Shown here: piece after piece, positions 1-8,978 of the stretch
Position numbering within the stretch: the first letter of the stretch is position 1
Layout: each line of letters opens with the position of its first letter
NCBI GenBank assembly: GCA_963724805.1
Contig: CAVRWA010000011.1
Span: forward strand, 992,001 to 1,056,000
Origin: CAVQZA01 sp963724805
Lineage (GTDB): Bacteria > Actinomycetota > Thermoleophilia > Gaiellales > Gaiellaceae
Length of the DNA: 64,000 nt
Direction: 5' to 3'
Made by a program: the position numbers and the translations under genes
Notes under the pieces: generated by a model
Seen by the model: the letters and a program-made list of their open reading frames with translations, nothing else
What the model was told of the DNA's origin: nothing
Databases searched by the model: none

Positions 1-802
1 GCCCGACGAGGTGGGGCAGGATGTGGGAGCGGACGATCCGCAGGTTGCTCGAGCCCACCATCCGGGCGGCTTCGACGAACTCCTTCTCCCGTAGCGACAG
101 GACGATCCCTCTGAACACACGCGCGGCGTAGAACCAGCTCAAGAACCCGAAGACGAGAACGAGCGTCAAGACGCCCTGCCCGAGAAAGCCGAAGGTGATC
201 TGGTCGACGCGGCTGCCGACCGTGCTTGCGACCGCGATCACGAAGAGCAGGTACGGGAAGCACATCGTGATCTCCGTGATGCGCGAGATCAGCGTGTCCG
301 TGTAGCCGCCGTAGAAGCCGGCGAGCGAGCCCATGATCACGCCGAAGAGCATGCTCAGGAAGGTCGCTCCGAAAGCGACCTCGATCGAGACCTGGGCTCC
401 GTAGAGGATCCGGAGGAACTCGTCACGGCCGAGCGACCCGTCGGCGCCGAGGACGAAGAGCTCCTTCGTCCCGTTGATCGGGTCCTGCACGGTCGACATC
501 GGCCCCTTCGGGAGCAGGTTTGCGTCGATCCCGCCCACGCCCGGATACGGGAAGAGGTCGTTGGGCCCGTGCCCGAGGAGCTTCTTTGCGATCGGCGCGC
601 CGATGAAGGCGACGAGGAACAGGAAGATGATGAAGATTCCGCCCGCGATCGCGACCTTGTCGCGCTTGAGCCGCAGCCAGACGCCCTCCCAGTACCCGCG
701 CGCCCGGACCGGCACACCTTCCAGTGGCAGCAGCTCGAGCTCCTCGGGTGAGGTGAGCTCGGCTCCGTCTGCGATCAGGTCGGGCTTTTCCTTGGTGGCC
801 AC
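1..802 (-). CDS. ABC transporter permease, DppC/OppC family (partial, 3' end off window)
   Basis: This is the inner-membrane permease of a peptide- or nickel-type ABC importer. Translation from the GTG at 802 gives a short cytosolic tail and then a first hydrophobic segment at about residues 50-70 (AIAGGIFIIFLFLVAFIGAP). A periplasmic stretch follows, then the permease core with further membrane segments. The EAA-type loop that contacts the ATPase begins at the window edge (KEFVEAARMVGSSNLRIVRS), so roughly the last fifth is missing. A GGAG lies about 7 bases upstream of the GTG. It lies downstream of atpG on the same strand, where atpD would normally be. The substrate cannot be told from the permease alone. 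Confidence 0.85.
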   Translation of the reverse strand, partial: MATKEKPDLIADGAELTSPEELELLPLEGVPVRARGYWEGVWLRLKRDKVAIAGGIFIIFLFLVAFIGAPIAKKLLGHGPNDLFPYPGVGGIDANLLPKGPMSTVQDPINGTKELFVLGADGSLGRDEFLRILYGAQVSIEVAFGATFLSMLFGVIMGSLAGFYGGYTDTLISRITEITMCFPYLLFVIAVASTVGSRVDQITFGFLGQGVLTLVLVFGFLSWFYAARVFRGIVLSLREKEFVEAARMVGSSNLRIVRSHILPHLVG

Positions 803-817
803 AGGAGGCTCCGGACT

Positions 818-844
818 ATAGCGTCGGACGGGGACTAACGCTAT
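818..844 (-). terminator. Weak inverted repeat between atpG and the permease
   Basis: ATAGCGT at 818-824 and ACGCTAT at 838-844 are perfect inverted repeats around a 13-base loop, just downstream of the atpG stop. No T-run follows. It could be a weak terminator for the atp operon or part of the permease leader. A direct repeat GCGAGGTTAG (860-869 and 879-888) lies beside it. Confidence 0.25.
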
Positions 845-895
845 GACGCTTTGGAGGCCGCGAGGTTAGTTTGCAGGCGCGAGGTTAGGCGCAGC

Positions 896-1799
896 TCAGG
901 CGGTCAAAGCGTCCGCGCCCGCCACGACTTCGAGGATCTCTTGCGTGATCTCGGATTGCCGCGCCCGGTTCATCGCCAGGGTGAGCCGGTCGATCAGCTC
1001 TCCCGCGTTGCTCGAGGCGTTCCGCATCGCGGTCATGCGTGCGCCCTGCTCGGACGCCGCCGACTCGAGCAATGCGCGGTACAGCTCCGTTTCGAGGTAG
1101 ACGGGCAGCAGCCGCGCGAGAATCTCTTCGGGCTCGGGCTCGTAGATGAAGTCGCCGATCCGCGCCCGCTCGACCTCCTCGGGCTCGACCTCTGCCTCGG
1201 GCGCGAGGAAGCTGCTCGGAGATCGGGAGAACGACCTGCTCGGTCACCCGCTGCACCAGCGGCGAGATGAAGTGGTTGTAGATCGCAATCACCTGATCCA
1301 CGTCCTCGCCCGTGTAGAGCTCGGCGAGCCGGTGTCCGATCGCCTGGGCGTCGCCGTACTCGGGCCGGTCGGTGAACCCCTGAAAGGTGCCGTCCAGCTC
1401 GTAGCGGCGGAAGCGCAGGGTCGAGGCGCCCTTCTTGCCGACGACGGCGAAGCGCACGGACTTCCCTTCCGCCTTGAGCCGACGCTCGAGCGCAAATGCG
1501 TGGCGCATGACCTGCGCGTTGAACCCACCCGCGAGGCCACGGTCGGCCGTGAACGGGACGATCAGCACGGTCTGGACCTCCTCGCGCTGCTGCAGGAGCG
1601 GGAGGCCGCGCACAGACGCACTCGCGCGCGCGGTGCCGGTCATCAGCTCGAGCATCCGGTCCGCGTACGGGCGCATCGCCTCGATCCGCGTCGCCGCGCG
1701 GCGGAGCTTCGCGCCGGCGACGAGCTCCATCGCCTTGGTGATCTTGCGCGTGTTGCGAACCGAGCGGACGCGCCGCTTGATGTCCTGGACCGAGGCCAT
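896..1799 (-). CDS. atpG: F1F0 ATP synthase subunit gamma (frameshifted as sequenced)
   Basis: This is the central rotor stalk of F1, coupling proton flow through F0 to catalysis. The N-terminal half begins MASVQDIKRRVRSVRNTRK, typical of gamma, and runs well to ISEQL. The frame then breaks near 1203-1212. Dropping one base restores a sensible C-terminus (APEAEVEPEEVERARIGDF, then ARMTAMRNASSNAGEL and LNRARQSEITQEI-like sequence) that ends at the TGA at 896-898. The corrected length, about 300 residues, is normal. The ATG at 1799 has a GGTGAG five bases upstream; an in-frame GTG two codons earlier is less likely. The gene is essential for ATP synthase, so a sequencing or assembly indel is more likely than true loss. 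Confidence 0.88.
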
Positions 1800-1805
1800 T
1801 AGCAC

Positions 1806-1969
1806 TCACCGCTCGACTGGACCGTGCTCCCCAGCCGCGAAAAGCAAGCGAGACAGGGACGCAGGGAGCGTTCGTAGCCGGAGGCTACGGGCGCGACTGA
1901 GGACGCCGCATCGCGCCGCTTTGCAGCGCCCTGGGGAGTGCGAGCCAGGCGAGTGGCGGCTGCCATCAC
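1806..1969. other. Long atpA-atpG spacer with hairpins
   Basis: The other atp genes overlap or nearly touch, but about 170 bases separate atpA from atpG. The spacer holds a perfect 7-bp hairpin with a 3-base loop (CGTAGCC 1873-1879, GGCTACG 1883-1889). An outer 8-base inverted pair lies near its ends (CTCCCCAG 1827-1834, CTGGGGAG 1931-1938). It has no credible coding frame. It may be an inserted palindromic element or a folded intercistronic RNA. Confidence 0.5.
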
Positions 1970-3496
<1,527 letters not shown>

Positions 3497-3511
3497 ATCA
3501 GCTCCTTCACA

Positions 3512-4045
3512 TCACGTTCTGGTCACGAGGTCGTGTCGAAGTCTGTCGAGGCGGCCGCGGACGCTCGCGTCGAGACGATGCGACCCGGCCTGGAGGACGA
3601 CACCGCCGACGAGCTCGGGATCGACGCTGCGGACCGCCTCGACCGAGCGGCCGGAGGCCTGCTCGATCTGCGCGACGATGTCGCGCGCCTCCTCGTCGGA
3701 GAGCTCGAAGGCGGTGGTCAGCTCGACCTGGAGCACGCGGTCGAGGCGCGCGACGAGCTCGCCGAGCTCGCGCGCGATCTCCACGATCTCGCCGGTGCGG
3801 CCCTTCTCCGCGACGAGGCGGAGGAAGTTGCGGACGAGCTCGTCGGCGCCGCCGAGGATGTCGTCGAGGACGGCCGCCTTGGTGTGCGAGTCGAGCTCGG
3901 GGTTGGCGAGCACGGCGCCGAGCTCCGGCACCTCCTCGACCATCGCGACGAAATCGCCGAGCTGCTCGTGCACCTCCGCGAGCTTCCCCTCCTCCTGCGC
4001 GGCCTCGAACAAGGCCCGCGCGTACATGCGCTGCGCGACGCCCAT
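3512..4045 (-). CDS. atpH: F1F0 ATP synthase subunit delta
   Basis: This is the peripheral-stalk subunit that ties the top of F1 to the b subunits. The 177 residues start MGVAQRMYARALFEAAQEEG, the typical alpha-helical N-terminal domain of delta/OSCP, and include the family-like VRSVDPELVGGVVLQAG motif near the C-terminus. The ATG overlaps the atpF stop (ATGA at 4043-4046), indicating translational coupling. Delta is separate here, not fused to b as in mycobacteria. Confidence 0.96.
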   Translation of the reverse strand: MGVAQRMYARALFEAAQEEGKLAEVHEQLGDFVAMVEEVPELGAVLANPELDSHTKAAVLDDILGGADELVRNFLRLVAEKGRTGEIVEIARELGELVARLDRVLQVELTTAFELSDEEARDIVAQIEQASGRSVEAVRSVDPELVGGVVLQAGSHRLDASVRGRLDRLRHDLVTRT

Positions 4046-4572
4046 CAGTTCTCGGAGGCCTCCAGCGCCGAGAAGTCGAGGTCCGCGATCGCCTCGGAGA
4101 TGAGGCGGCGCTGGTCCTCGTTGTCGAGCACCTTGCCGGTGACCTTGGCGGTGGCGACGAGGGTCAGCTCGGCGACCTCGCGGCGGATCGCCTCGAGCGC
4201 GCGCTGTGTCTCCGCGGCGATCTCGCGCCGGGTCTCCTCGAGCCGGCGCTTGCGGTCGACCTCCGCCTCCTCCTTGACGCGCTCACGCTGCGTTTCGGCG
4301 ATGTGGCGAGCCTCCGCGAGGATCCCCTCGGCGTCGGCGCGTGCCTGCGCCATCAGCTGCTTGTGCTCCTCGAGCAGGCGGCGTGCCTCTTCCCGAGCCT
4401 CGTCGGCCTCCTCGAGCGTCTCCATGATCCGCGCGCGCCGGTCGTCGATCGCCTTCTGGATCGGCTTGAACGCGTAGCGCTTGAGCACCCAGAAGGTCAA
4501 CCCGAAGGAGACCAGGGTCCAGATCATCAGACCCGGGACGACCTTGATGAGCTGTGACGAGGCGACGATCAT
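4045..4572 (-). CDS. atpF: F1F0 ATP synthase subunit b
   Basis: This is the peripheral stalk that holds F1 static against the rotor. The 175 residues have one N-terminal membrane helix (about residues 10-28, PGLMIWTLVSFGLTFWVL), followed by a long charged helix rich in Glu, Arg and Ala that should form the parallel coiled coil. Length and layout fit a standard b subunit. It lies four bases after atpE and overlaps atpH. Confidence 0.96.
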   Translation of the reverse strand: MIVASSQLIKVVPGLMIWTLVSFGLTFWVLKRYAFKPIQKAIDDRRARIMETLEEADEAREEARRLLEEHKQLMAQARADAEGILAEARHIAETQRERVKEEAEVDRKRRLEETRREIAAETQRALEAIRREVAELTLVATAKVTGKVLDNEDQRRLISEAIADLDFSALEASEN

Positions 4573-4576
4573 CGGC

Positions 4577-4837
4577 TCAGACGAGGACGTAGGCGAGCAG
4601 GCCGCCGATCAGGCCGTAGAAGACGACGGCCTCGGTGAGCGCGAAGCCGAGCCACTGGATCCCCTGGAGCTCGCCGCGCAGCTCCGGCTGGCGGGCGACC
4701 GCCTGGATCATCGAACCGAAGATGTTGCCGATGCCGACGCCGGCGCCGAGCGCGCCCAGGCCGATGCCGAGTGCGAGGGCGATCGCCTTCCCGGCGTCGG
4801 CGGTGCCGTTCGTGGTGGCTGCGAGAAGGGTGAGCAT
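4577..4837 (-). CDS. atpE: F1F0 ATP synthase subunit c
   Basis: This is the membrane rotor-ring subunit. The 86 residues form two hydrophobic helices. The first carries the Gly-rich packing motif (GIGLGALGAGVGIG), the loop has the conserved ARQPE, and the second has the ion-carrying Glu69 (GFALTEAVVF). The residue after Glu69 is Ala rather than Ser or Thr, and no Gln sits in the helix-1 ligand position, so the ring looks proton- rather than sodium-type (inference from known sodium motifs). Confidence 0.97.
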   Translation of the reverse strand: MLTLLAATTNGTADAGKAIALALGIGLGALGAGVGIGNIFGSMIQAVARQPELRGELQGIQWLGFALTEAVVFYGLIGGLLAYVLV

Positions 4838-4850
4838 GGAGCGGTTCCTC

Positions 4851-5723
4851 CTAGTGTTGTTGCGGCTCGATCGCCGAGCCGATGTAGATGGCTGACAGGG
4901 CCGCGAAGATGAACGCCTGGATCGAGACGACGATCACGACTTCGAAGAGGTAGAAGACGGTCGCGAAGCCGACCGCGAACGGCACGAGCCACAGGGACTC
5001 GAGCACGAAGATCAGGCCGATGAAGGTCAAGATCAGCATGTGGCCGGCGAGCATGTTGGCGAAGAGACGGACGGAGAGCGAGATGAGGCGCATGAACTGG
5101 CCGAGCACCTCCAGTGGCACGATCAACGGGAGCAGCGCCTTCGGGACCTCGGGGATCCAGCTCTTGAGATAACCCCAGCCACCGTTGTTCCGGACGCCCT
5201 CGACGTGGGTGAAGACGAACGTCATCAGCGCGAGCGCGAGGGTGACCGAGAGCGAGGAGGTGGCGGCGTAGATCCCGAGCGCCGGCAGCTTGACGCCGAA
5301 AACCGTGACCTTCTCGTCCGAGAGCGGCAGCGGAATGAAGCCGATGATGTTGACGACCCAGATGAAGAGCATCAGCGAAGCGACGTACGGGAACCAGCCC
5401 TTGATCGCCTTGGTCGGCAGGCCCTGCTCGGCCACCTGGACCTGGGCGACTTCGTAGATCGTCTCGCCGATCGCCTGGCGGCGGCCCACGGCCTTGCCGG
5501 TGAACTTGAAGCGCATCAGACCGATCCCGAGCAGCATCGTGAGCAGCGCCCCGAGCCAGAGATAGGCGACGGCCTTCGTGACCGAGAGGTCGAGCGGCCC
5601 GAGGTGGATCGGGAGCCAGGGATGCTGGTTGAACTCCTCGGACGGATCGAACTCGCCCTTGGCGAACGCCGCCTGCGGCAGCGCGAGCACCAGCGCGCCG
5701 ACGAGGAGCGTCAGCCTCCTCAC
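4851..5723 (-). CDS. atpB: F1F0 ATP synthase subunit a
   Basis: This is the stator subunit that forms the proton half-channels against the c ring. The 290 residues begin with a hydrophobic segment resembling a signal peptide, followed by a periplasmic stretch and about five membrane helices. The essential stator arginine is Arg219 (SLSVRLFANMLAGH), and Gln269 sits in the last helix (SIQAFIF). The ATG overlaps the stop of the upstream AtpI-like gene (ATGA). Confidence 0.97.
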   Translation of the reverse strand: MRRLTLLVGALVLALPQAAFAKGEFDPSEEFNQHPWLPIHLGPLDLSVTKAVAYLWLGALLTMLLGIGLMRFKFTGKAVGRRQAIGETIYEVAQVQVAEQGLPTKAIKGWFPYVASLMLFIWVVNIIGFIPLPLSDEKVTVFGVKLPALGIYAATSSLSVTLALALMTFVFTHVEGVRNNGGWGYLKSWIPEVPKALLPLIVPLEVLGQFMRLISLSVRLFANMLAGHMLILTFIGLIFVLESLWLVPFAVGFATVFYLFEVVIVVSIQAFIFAALSAIYIGSAIEPQQH

Positions 5724-6106
5724 TGGGATGCCCCGAAGTACGCCAGCAGCGAGAGCCCGAGCTGGAACGTGTAGGCGAGCGCGTACACCAAGGTTGCCGC
5801 CACCGCGAGGTGGGGATCCGATACGGCCACTGCGACCAGCACGACCAGCACGCCGACCGTCTTGAAGAAGAGTCCGAACGCCTGCACGCCTGAAGACGCG
5901 AGCCTACCGCCGGCCGCGGCGGCGCGCGTCACCAGGAGGCCGATCGCCTCGACGGCGAGCCAGAGCACCGCGCCGAGCGCCCAGCCCGCGAGCGGCCAGC
6001 CGGCGATCAGGAAGATCGGGAGCGCAAGGGCGAGCACGAGCGCGGCGCCCGCTGCCGGCAGGAGGCGACCGGGGACAGGTCTCGGCGTGCTGACGAGCGC
6101 CTTCAC
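5720..6106 (-). CDS. AtpI-like membrane protein of the ATP synthase operon
   Basis: This is a 128-residue protein with about four hydrophobic helices and little else, in the position of atpI, directly before atpB. AtpI proteins are accessory factors for c-ring assembly or ion supply; sequence alone does not prove that role here. The start is GTG at 6106, overlapping the upstream stop (GTGA). A much longer open frame extends upstream, but it runs through the neighbouring genes and has no protein-like composition. The stop overlaps the atpB start. Confidence 0.75.
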   Translation of the reverse strand: MKALVSTPRPVPGRLLPAAGAALVLALALPIFLIAGWPLAGWALGAVLWLAVEAIGLLVTRAAAAGGRLASSGVQAFGLFFKTVGVLVVLVAVAVSDPHLAVAATLVYALAYTFQLGLSLLAYFGASQ

Positions 6107-6306
6107 GCGCCGGACCCCCGGTACACCACGAGCACGACCGCCGTGCCGAGCGGGATGCCGACGACCGCGCCGATCACGATCCCGAGCCCCACCGACCCCG
6201 CAACCGCGCCGAGCAGCGCGCCGACCCCGATGGTCAGCACGATCGCGCTCGTGAGCAGCATGCCGGCGGACACGCCGCTCGGGCTCTTGCGGGGGGCGTG
6301 CTCCAT
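6103..6306 (-). CDS. AtpZ/AtpI-like two-helix membrane protein
   Basis: This is a 67-residue protein starting at ATG 6306 (MEHAPRKSPSG), with two hydrophobic helices joined by a Gly-rich turn (GALLGAVAGSVGLGIVIGAV). The size and position at the head of the atp operon fit the AtpZ-like family. It is translationally coupled to the AtpI-like gene by a GTGA overlap. Its function is inferred from context only. Confidence 0.7.
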   Translation of the reverse strand: MEHAPRKSPSGVSAGMLLTSAIVLTIGVGALLGAVAGSVGLGIVIGAVVGIPLGTAVVLVVYRGSGA

Positions 6307-6315
6307 CCGAGGTCG

Positions 6316-6345
6316 AGCATACCAGAGTCGAAATCGAGCTTGTGA
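6316..6345 (-). promoter_or_regulatory. Possible promoter of the atp operon
   Basis: On the minus strand TATGCT (6316-6321) is preceded by TGG as an extended -10. TCACAA (6340-6345) stands 18 bases upstream as a weak -35. A transcript would start only a few bases before the ATG at 6306, making it nearly leaderless, which is common in Actinomycetota. This was read by eye only. Confidence 0.3.
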
Positions 6346-6419
6346 CACCCAAAATCGGGGCCGCTTGGAGGAAAACTGCCCATTTCGCCGCGAGTTTGTT
6401 CCGCCGATAGGATCGCCTC

Positions 6420-7136
6420 GTGCCCGCGCGGCCCCGACTCGTGCTCGTCCACGGCAGCGTCGGCAACGGCGCCGCTACCTGGGCGGCGCAGGCGCCCCTC
6501 GCGGAGCGTTTCGAGCTCGTCGTCCTCGACCGGCCCGGATTCCCGCCCGGGCCTGCGGTCGCGTCGGTCGACTTCGAGGAGCACGGCCGCTGGGTCGCCG
6601 AGCGGCTCGAGCCGGGCGACCATCTCGCCGGCCACTCATACGGGGGCATCGTCTCGCTCCTCGCCGCCGCGGAGCGCCCCGAGCTCGTCCGCTCGCTGAC
6701 CGTGATCGAGCCGCCCTGCTTCCGGATCGCGCGCGGCGAGCCGGAGGCCGATGCGGCGATCGAAGCGCTCGAGCGACACTGGGGCGAAGGCCCGCGCGAG
6801 CCGCGCGCGTTCCTCGCCGGCTTCTTCGCGCTCGTTTCTGACCGACCGCCGAGCCTGCCCGACCCGCTGCCGCCGGACCTCGAGCAGGGCGCGCGGACGC
6901 TGATGGTCGAGCGCCTGCCGAGCGAGGCCGAGATCCCCTTCGAGCGGCTCGCCGCCGCGCCGTTCCCGAAGCTCGCGGTCTCGGGCGGCCATTCCGCGGC
7001 CTTCGACGTGGTATGCGATGTGCTCGAGGCGCGCCTCGACGCCGAGCGCCTCGTCGTCCGCGGGGCCGGCCACAACCCGCAGACGGCGACGGGCTTCAAC
7101 GAGGCGTTTGCGGACTTCCTGGACTGGGCCGGCTAG
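6420..7136 (+). CDS. Alpha/beta hydrolase
   Basis: This is a 238-residue serine hydrolase of unknown substrate. It begins LVLVHGSVGNGAATW, with the oxyanion-hole HG near residue 12. It has the nucleophile elbow GHSYGG near residue 75 and the catalytic His in the late GAGHNPQ motif. The start is GTG at 6420. It is the only plus-strand gene in the first 25 kb and is divergent from the atp operon. Its 3' end overlaps the end of the transferase gene on the other strand by four bases, so it looks inserted into the conserved wecA-atp neighbourhood. Confidence 0.88.
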   Translation: MPARPRLVLVHGSVGNGAATWAAQAPLAERFELVVLDRPGFPPGPAVASVDFEEHGRWVAERLEPGDHLAGHSYGGIVSLLAAAERPELVRSLTVIEPPCFRIARGEPEADAAIEALERHWGEGPREPRAFLAGFFALVSDRPPSLPDPLPPDLEQGARTLMVERLPSEAEIPFERLAAAPFPKLAVSGGHSAAFDVVCDVLEARLDAERLVVRGAGHNPQTATGFNEAFADFLDWAG

Positions 7137-8254
7137 GCGGAACGGCGCAACCGCTCTTCCTCGAGGCGGCGGCGGCGCACGCGTGGGTTCGCGAGCTTGA
7201 CGATCTCGAGCAGGTAGACGATGTAGATCGAGGTGCCGAGCGCGATCAGCCCGATCGCGACGACGAGTGCCGTCCACCACGGGTGCCAGACGCCGTGCGC
7301 CCGGAACGGCACGAAGCGGGTCGCGAGCGCGGCGAGGGCGAGGGTTAGCGCCCAGACGTAGATCGTGAGCGCGGCCCGCCGCTGCGAGAAGCCGATGTCG
7401 ACGAAGCGGTGGTGGAGGTGGCCGCGGTCCGCCGCGTACACGGGGAGACCGTGCTTGAGGCGCCGCGCGACGACGAACGACGTGTCGAGGATCGGGACCG
7501 CGAGCACGACCAGCGGCAGGAACAGGGTCACGGTCGACGCCGTCTTCAGCAGGCCCTGGATCGAGATCGTCGCGAGCACGAAGCCGAGCAGGAGCGCGCC
7601 CGAGTCGCCCATGAAGATCCGCGCCGGGTAGAAGTTGTGGCGCAGGAACCCGAACGTCGCGCCGAACACCGCCGCCGAGAGGATCGCCGGGTCGACCTTG
7701 TCGACCGACAGCGCGATCAGCGCGAACGTGAAGCCCGAGATCCCGCACACTCCGGCCGCGAGCCCGTCCATCCCGTCGAGGAAGTTGACCATATTCATGA
7801 TCGAGACGATCCAGACGATGCTGAGCGGCGCGCCGATCCACGGCGACAGGGTGTGGACGCCGAGGAACGGAAACGTGAAGTGCGAGATCCAGACCCCGAA
7901 CCCGACCGGGATCGCGGCCGCGATGAGTTGGCCGCCGAGCTTCTGCCACCAGGCGAGGCCGCGGACGTCGTCCACCGCGCCGACGATCGTCGCGACGGCC
8001 GCGCCGATCAGGAGCCCCCGCATCTCGGGGCCGAGATGGAGGAAGGCGAGCGACGGGACGAAGATCCCGAGGAAGAGCGCGAGCCCGCCGAGGCGCGGGA
8101 CCGGCAGGACGTTGAGCCGCCGGCCGTCCGGCTGGTCGACCACGCCGAGCCTGCGCGCCATCCCGCCCACGGCGGGGGTCAGCAGCACGACGATCAGGAA
8201 CGCGGCAAGGGCCGAGTAGAGCACCTTCGGGTTGTCGATCAGCGTCTGCCACAC
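7133..8254 (-). CDS. Polyprenyl-phosphate GlcNAc-1-phosphate transferase (WecA/TagO/MraY family)
   Basis: This is an integral-membrane enzyme that moves a sugar-1-phosphate from a UDP-sugar to undecaprenyl or decaprenyl phosphate, the first step in building lipid-linked cell-surface glycans. The 373 residues have about 11 membrane helices. The family motifs are all present: DD at 95-96 (VDDVRGL), NFLDGMDG at 157-164, MGDSG at 215-219, and HLHHRF at 279-284. The His-rich last motif favours WecA/TagO over MraY. The start is GTG at 8254. It lies between upp and the atp genes, the usual actinobacterial position. Confidence 0.93.
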   Translation of the reverse strand: MWQTLIDNPKVLYSALAAFLIVVLLTPAVGGMARRLGVVDQPDGRRLNVLPVPRLGGLALFLGIFVPSLAFLHLGPEMRGLLIGAAVATIVGAVDDVRGLAWWQKLGGQLIAAAIPVGFGVWISHFTFPFLGVHTLSPWIGAPLSIVWIVSIMNMVNFLDGMDGLAAGVCGISGFTFALIALSVDKVDPAILSAAVFGATFGFLRHNFYPARIFMGDSGALLLGFVLATISIQGLLKTASTVTLFLPLVVLAVPILDTSFVVARRLKHGLPVYAADRGHLHHRFVDIGFSQRRAALTIYVWALTLALAALATRFVPFRAHGVWHPWWTALVVAIGLIALGTSIYIVYLLEIVKLANPRVRRRRLEEERLRRSA

Positions 8255-8263
8255 AGCCGTGCC

Positions 8264-8896
8264 CTACTTCGTCCCGTACAGGCGGTCTCCCGCATCGCCG
8301 AGGCCGGGCACGATGTAGCCCTTCTCGTTCAGGCCGCGGTCGATGCCGGCGACCACGATGCGCACGTCCGGGTGGTGCTCGAGGATGTTTGCGAGCCCCT
8401 CGGGCGCCGCGATCAGCGCGATCAGGCGGATCGATGTCGCGCCCGCCTCCTTCACACGCGCGACTGCCGCGGCAGTCGAGTTGCCGGTGGCGAGCATCGG
8501 GTCGAGCAGGATCACGTCGCGCTTCGCGATGTCGTGCGGGAGCTTCACGTAGTACTCGACCGGGTGCAGCGTCTCCTCGTCGCGGTAGAGGCCGATGAAG
8601 CCGACCCGCGCACCCGAGATGAGCGAGAGCACGCCGTCGAGCATCCCCATCCCCGCGCGCAGGATCGGGCAGACCGCGACCTTCTTCCCGGAGATCCGAC
8701 GCACCGTCGTGCGCTCGAGCGGGGTCTCGACCTCGACCGTCTCCGTCGCGAGATCCTTCGTCGCCTCGTAGGTGAGGAGCAGCGTCAGCTCGTTGACGAG
8801 CTGGCGGAAGAGCTGCGTGTCCGTCCCTGCGTCGCGCAGCAGGCCGAGCTTGTGCTGCACGAGCGGATGGTCGACCTGCACGACGGAACCGCTCAT
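8264..8896 (-). CDS. upp: Uracil phosphoribosyltransferase
   Basis: This enzyme salvages uracil with PRPP to make UMP in the cytosol. The 210 residues carry the PRPP-binding motif DPMLATGNS at 132-140, the conserved PILRAGMGM near residue 77, and the C-terminal uracil-binding GYIVPGLGDAGDR, ending YGTK. Length matches the family. It is followed nine bases later by the GlcNAc-1-P transferase. A long palindrome lies upstream, between it and glyA. Confidence 0.97.
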   Translation of the reverse strand: MSGSVVQVDHPLVQHKLGLLRDAGTDTQLFRQLVNELTLLLTYEATKDLATETVEVETPLERTTVRRISGKKVAVCPILRAGMGMLDGVLSLISGARVGFIGLYRDEETLHPVEYYVKLPHDIAKRDVILLDPMLATGNSTAAAVARVKEAGATSIRLIALIAAPEGLANILEHHPDVRIVVAGIDRGLNEKGYIVPGLGDAGDRLYGTK

Positions 8897-8926
8897 CCCG
8901 TCCTTCCCCCGGCTCCGAACGACTCG

Positions 8927-8944
8927 TTGTGCTCATGAGCACAA
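8927..8944. promoter_or_regulatory. Perfect 18-bp palindrome between glyA and upp
   Basis: TTGTGCTCATGAGCACAA is a perfect palindrome in the 82-base glyA-upp gap. Its flanks are also partly complementary (CTCCG-AAC on the left, GTTCCGGAG on the right), so the transcript could fold into a long hairpin. It could end glyA transcription or be a dimeric regulator site for upp. Confidence 0.5.
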
Positions 8945-8978
8945 GGAGTTCCGGAGCTGGGGATTCGGTCCTGCTCCT

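Noticed and set aside
5720..7099. 459-codon minus-strand frame upstream of atpB
   Set aside because: Only the last 128 codons look like a protein. The rest covers the AtpZ-like gene and the opposite-strand hydrolase in wrong frames.
7409..8938. 509-codon plus-strand frame opposite the transferase and upp
   Set aside because: Antisense shadow with highly charged low-complexity translation.
6636..8942. 768-codon minus-strand frame over upp and the GlcNAc-1-P transferase
   Set aside because: Out of frame with both well-supported genes and composed of Arg/Ala/Pro-rich sequence.
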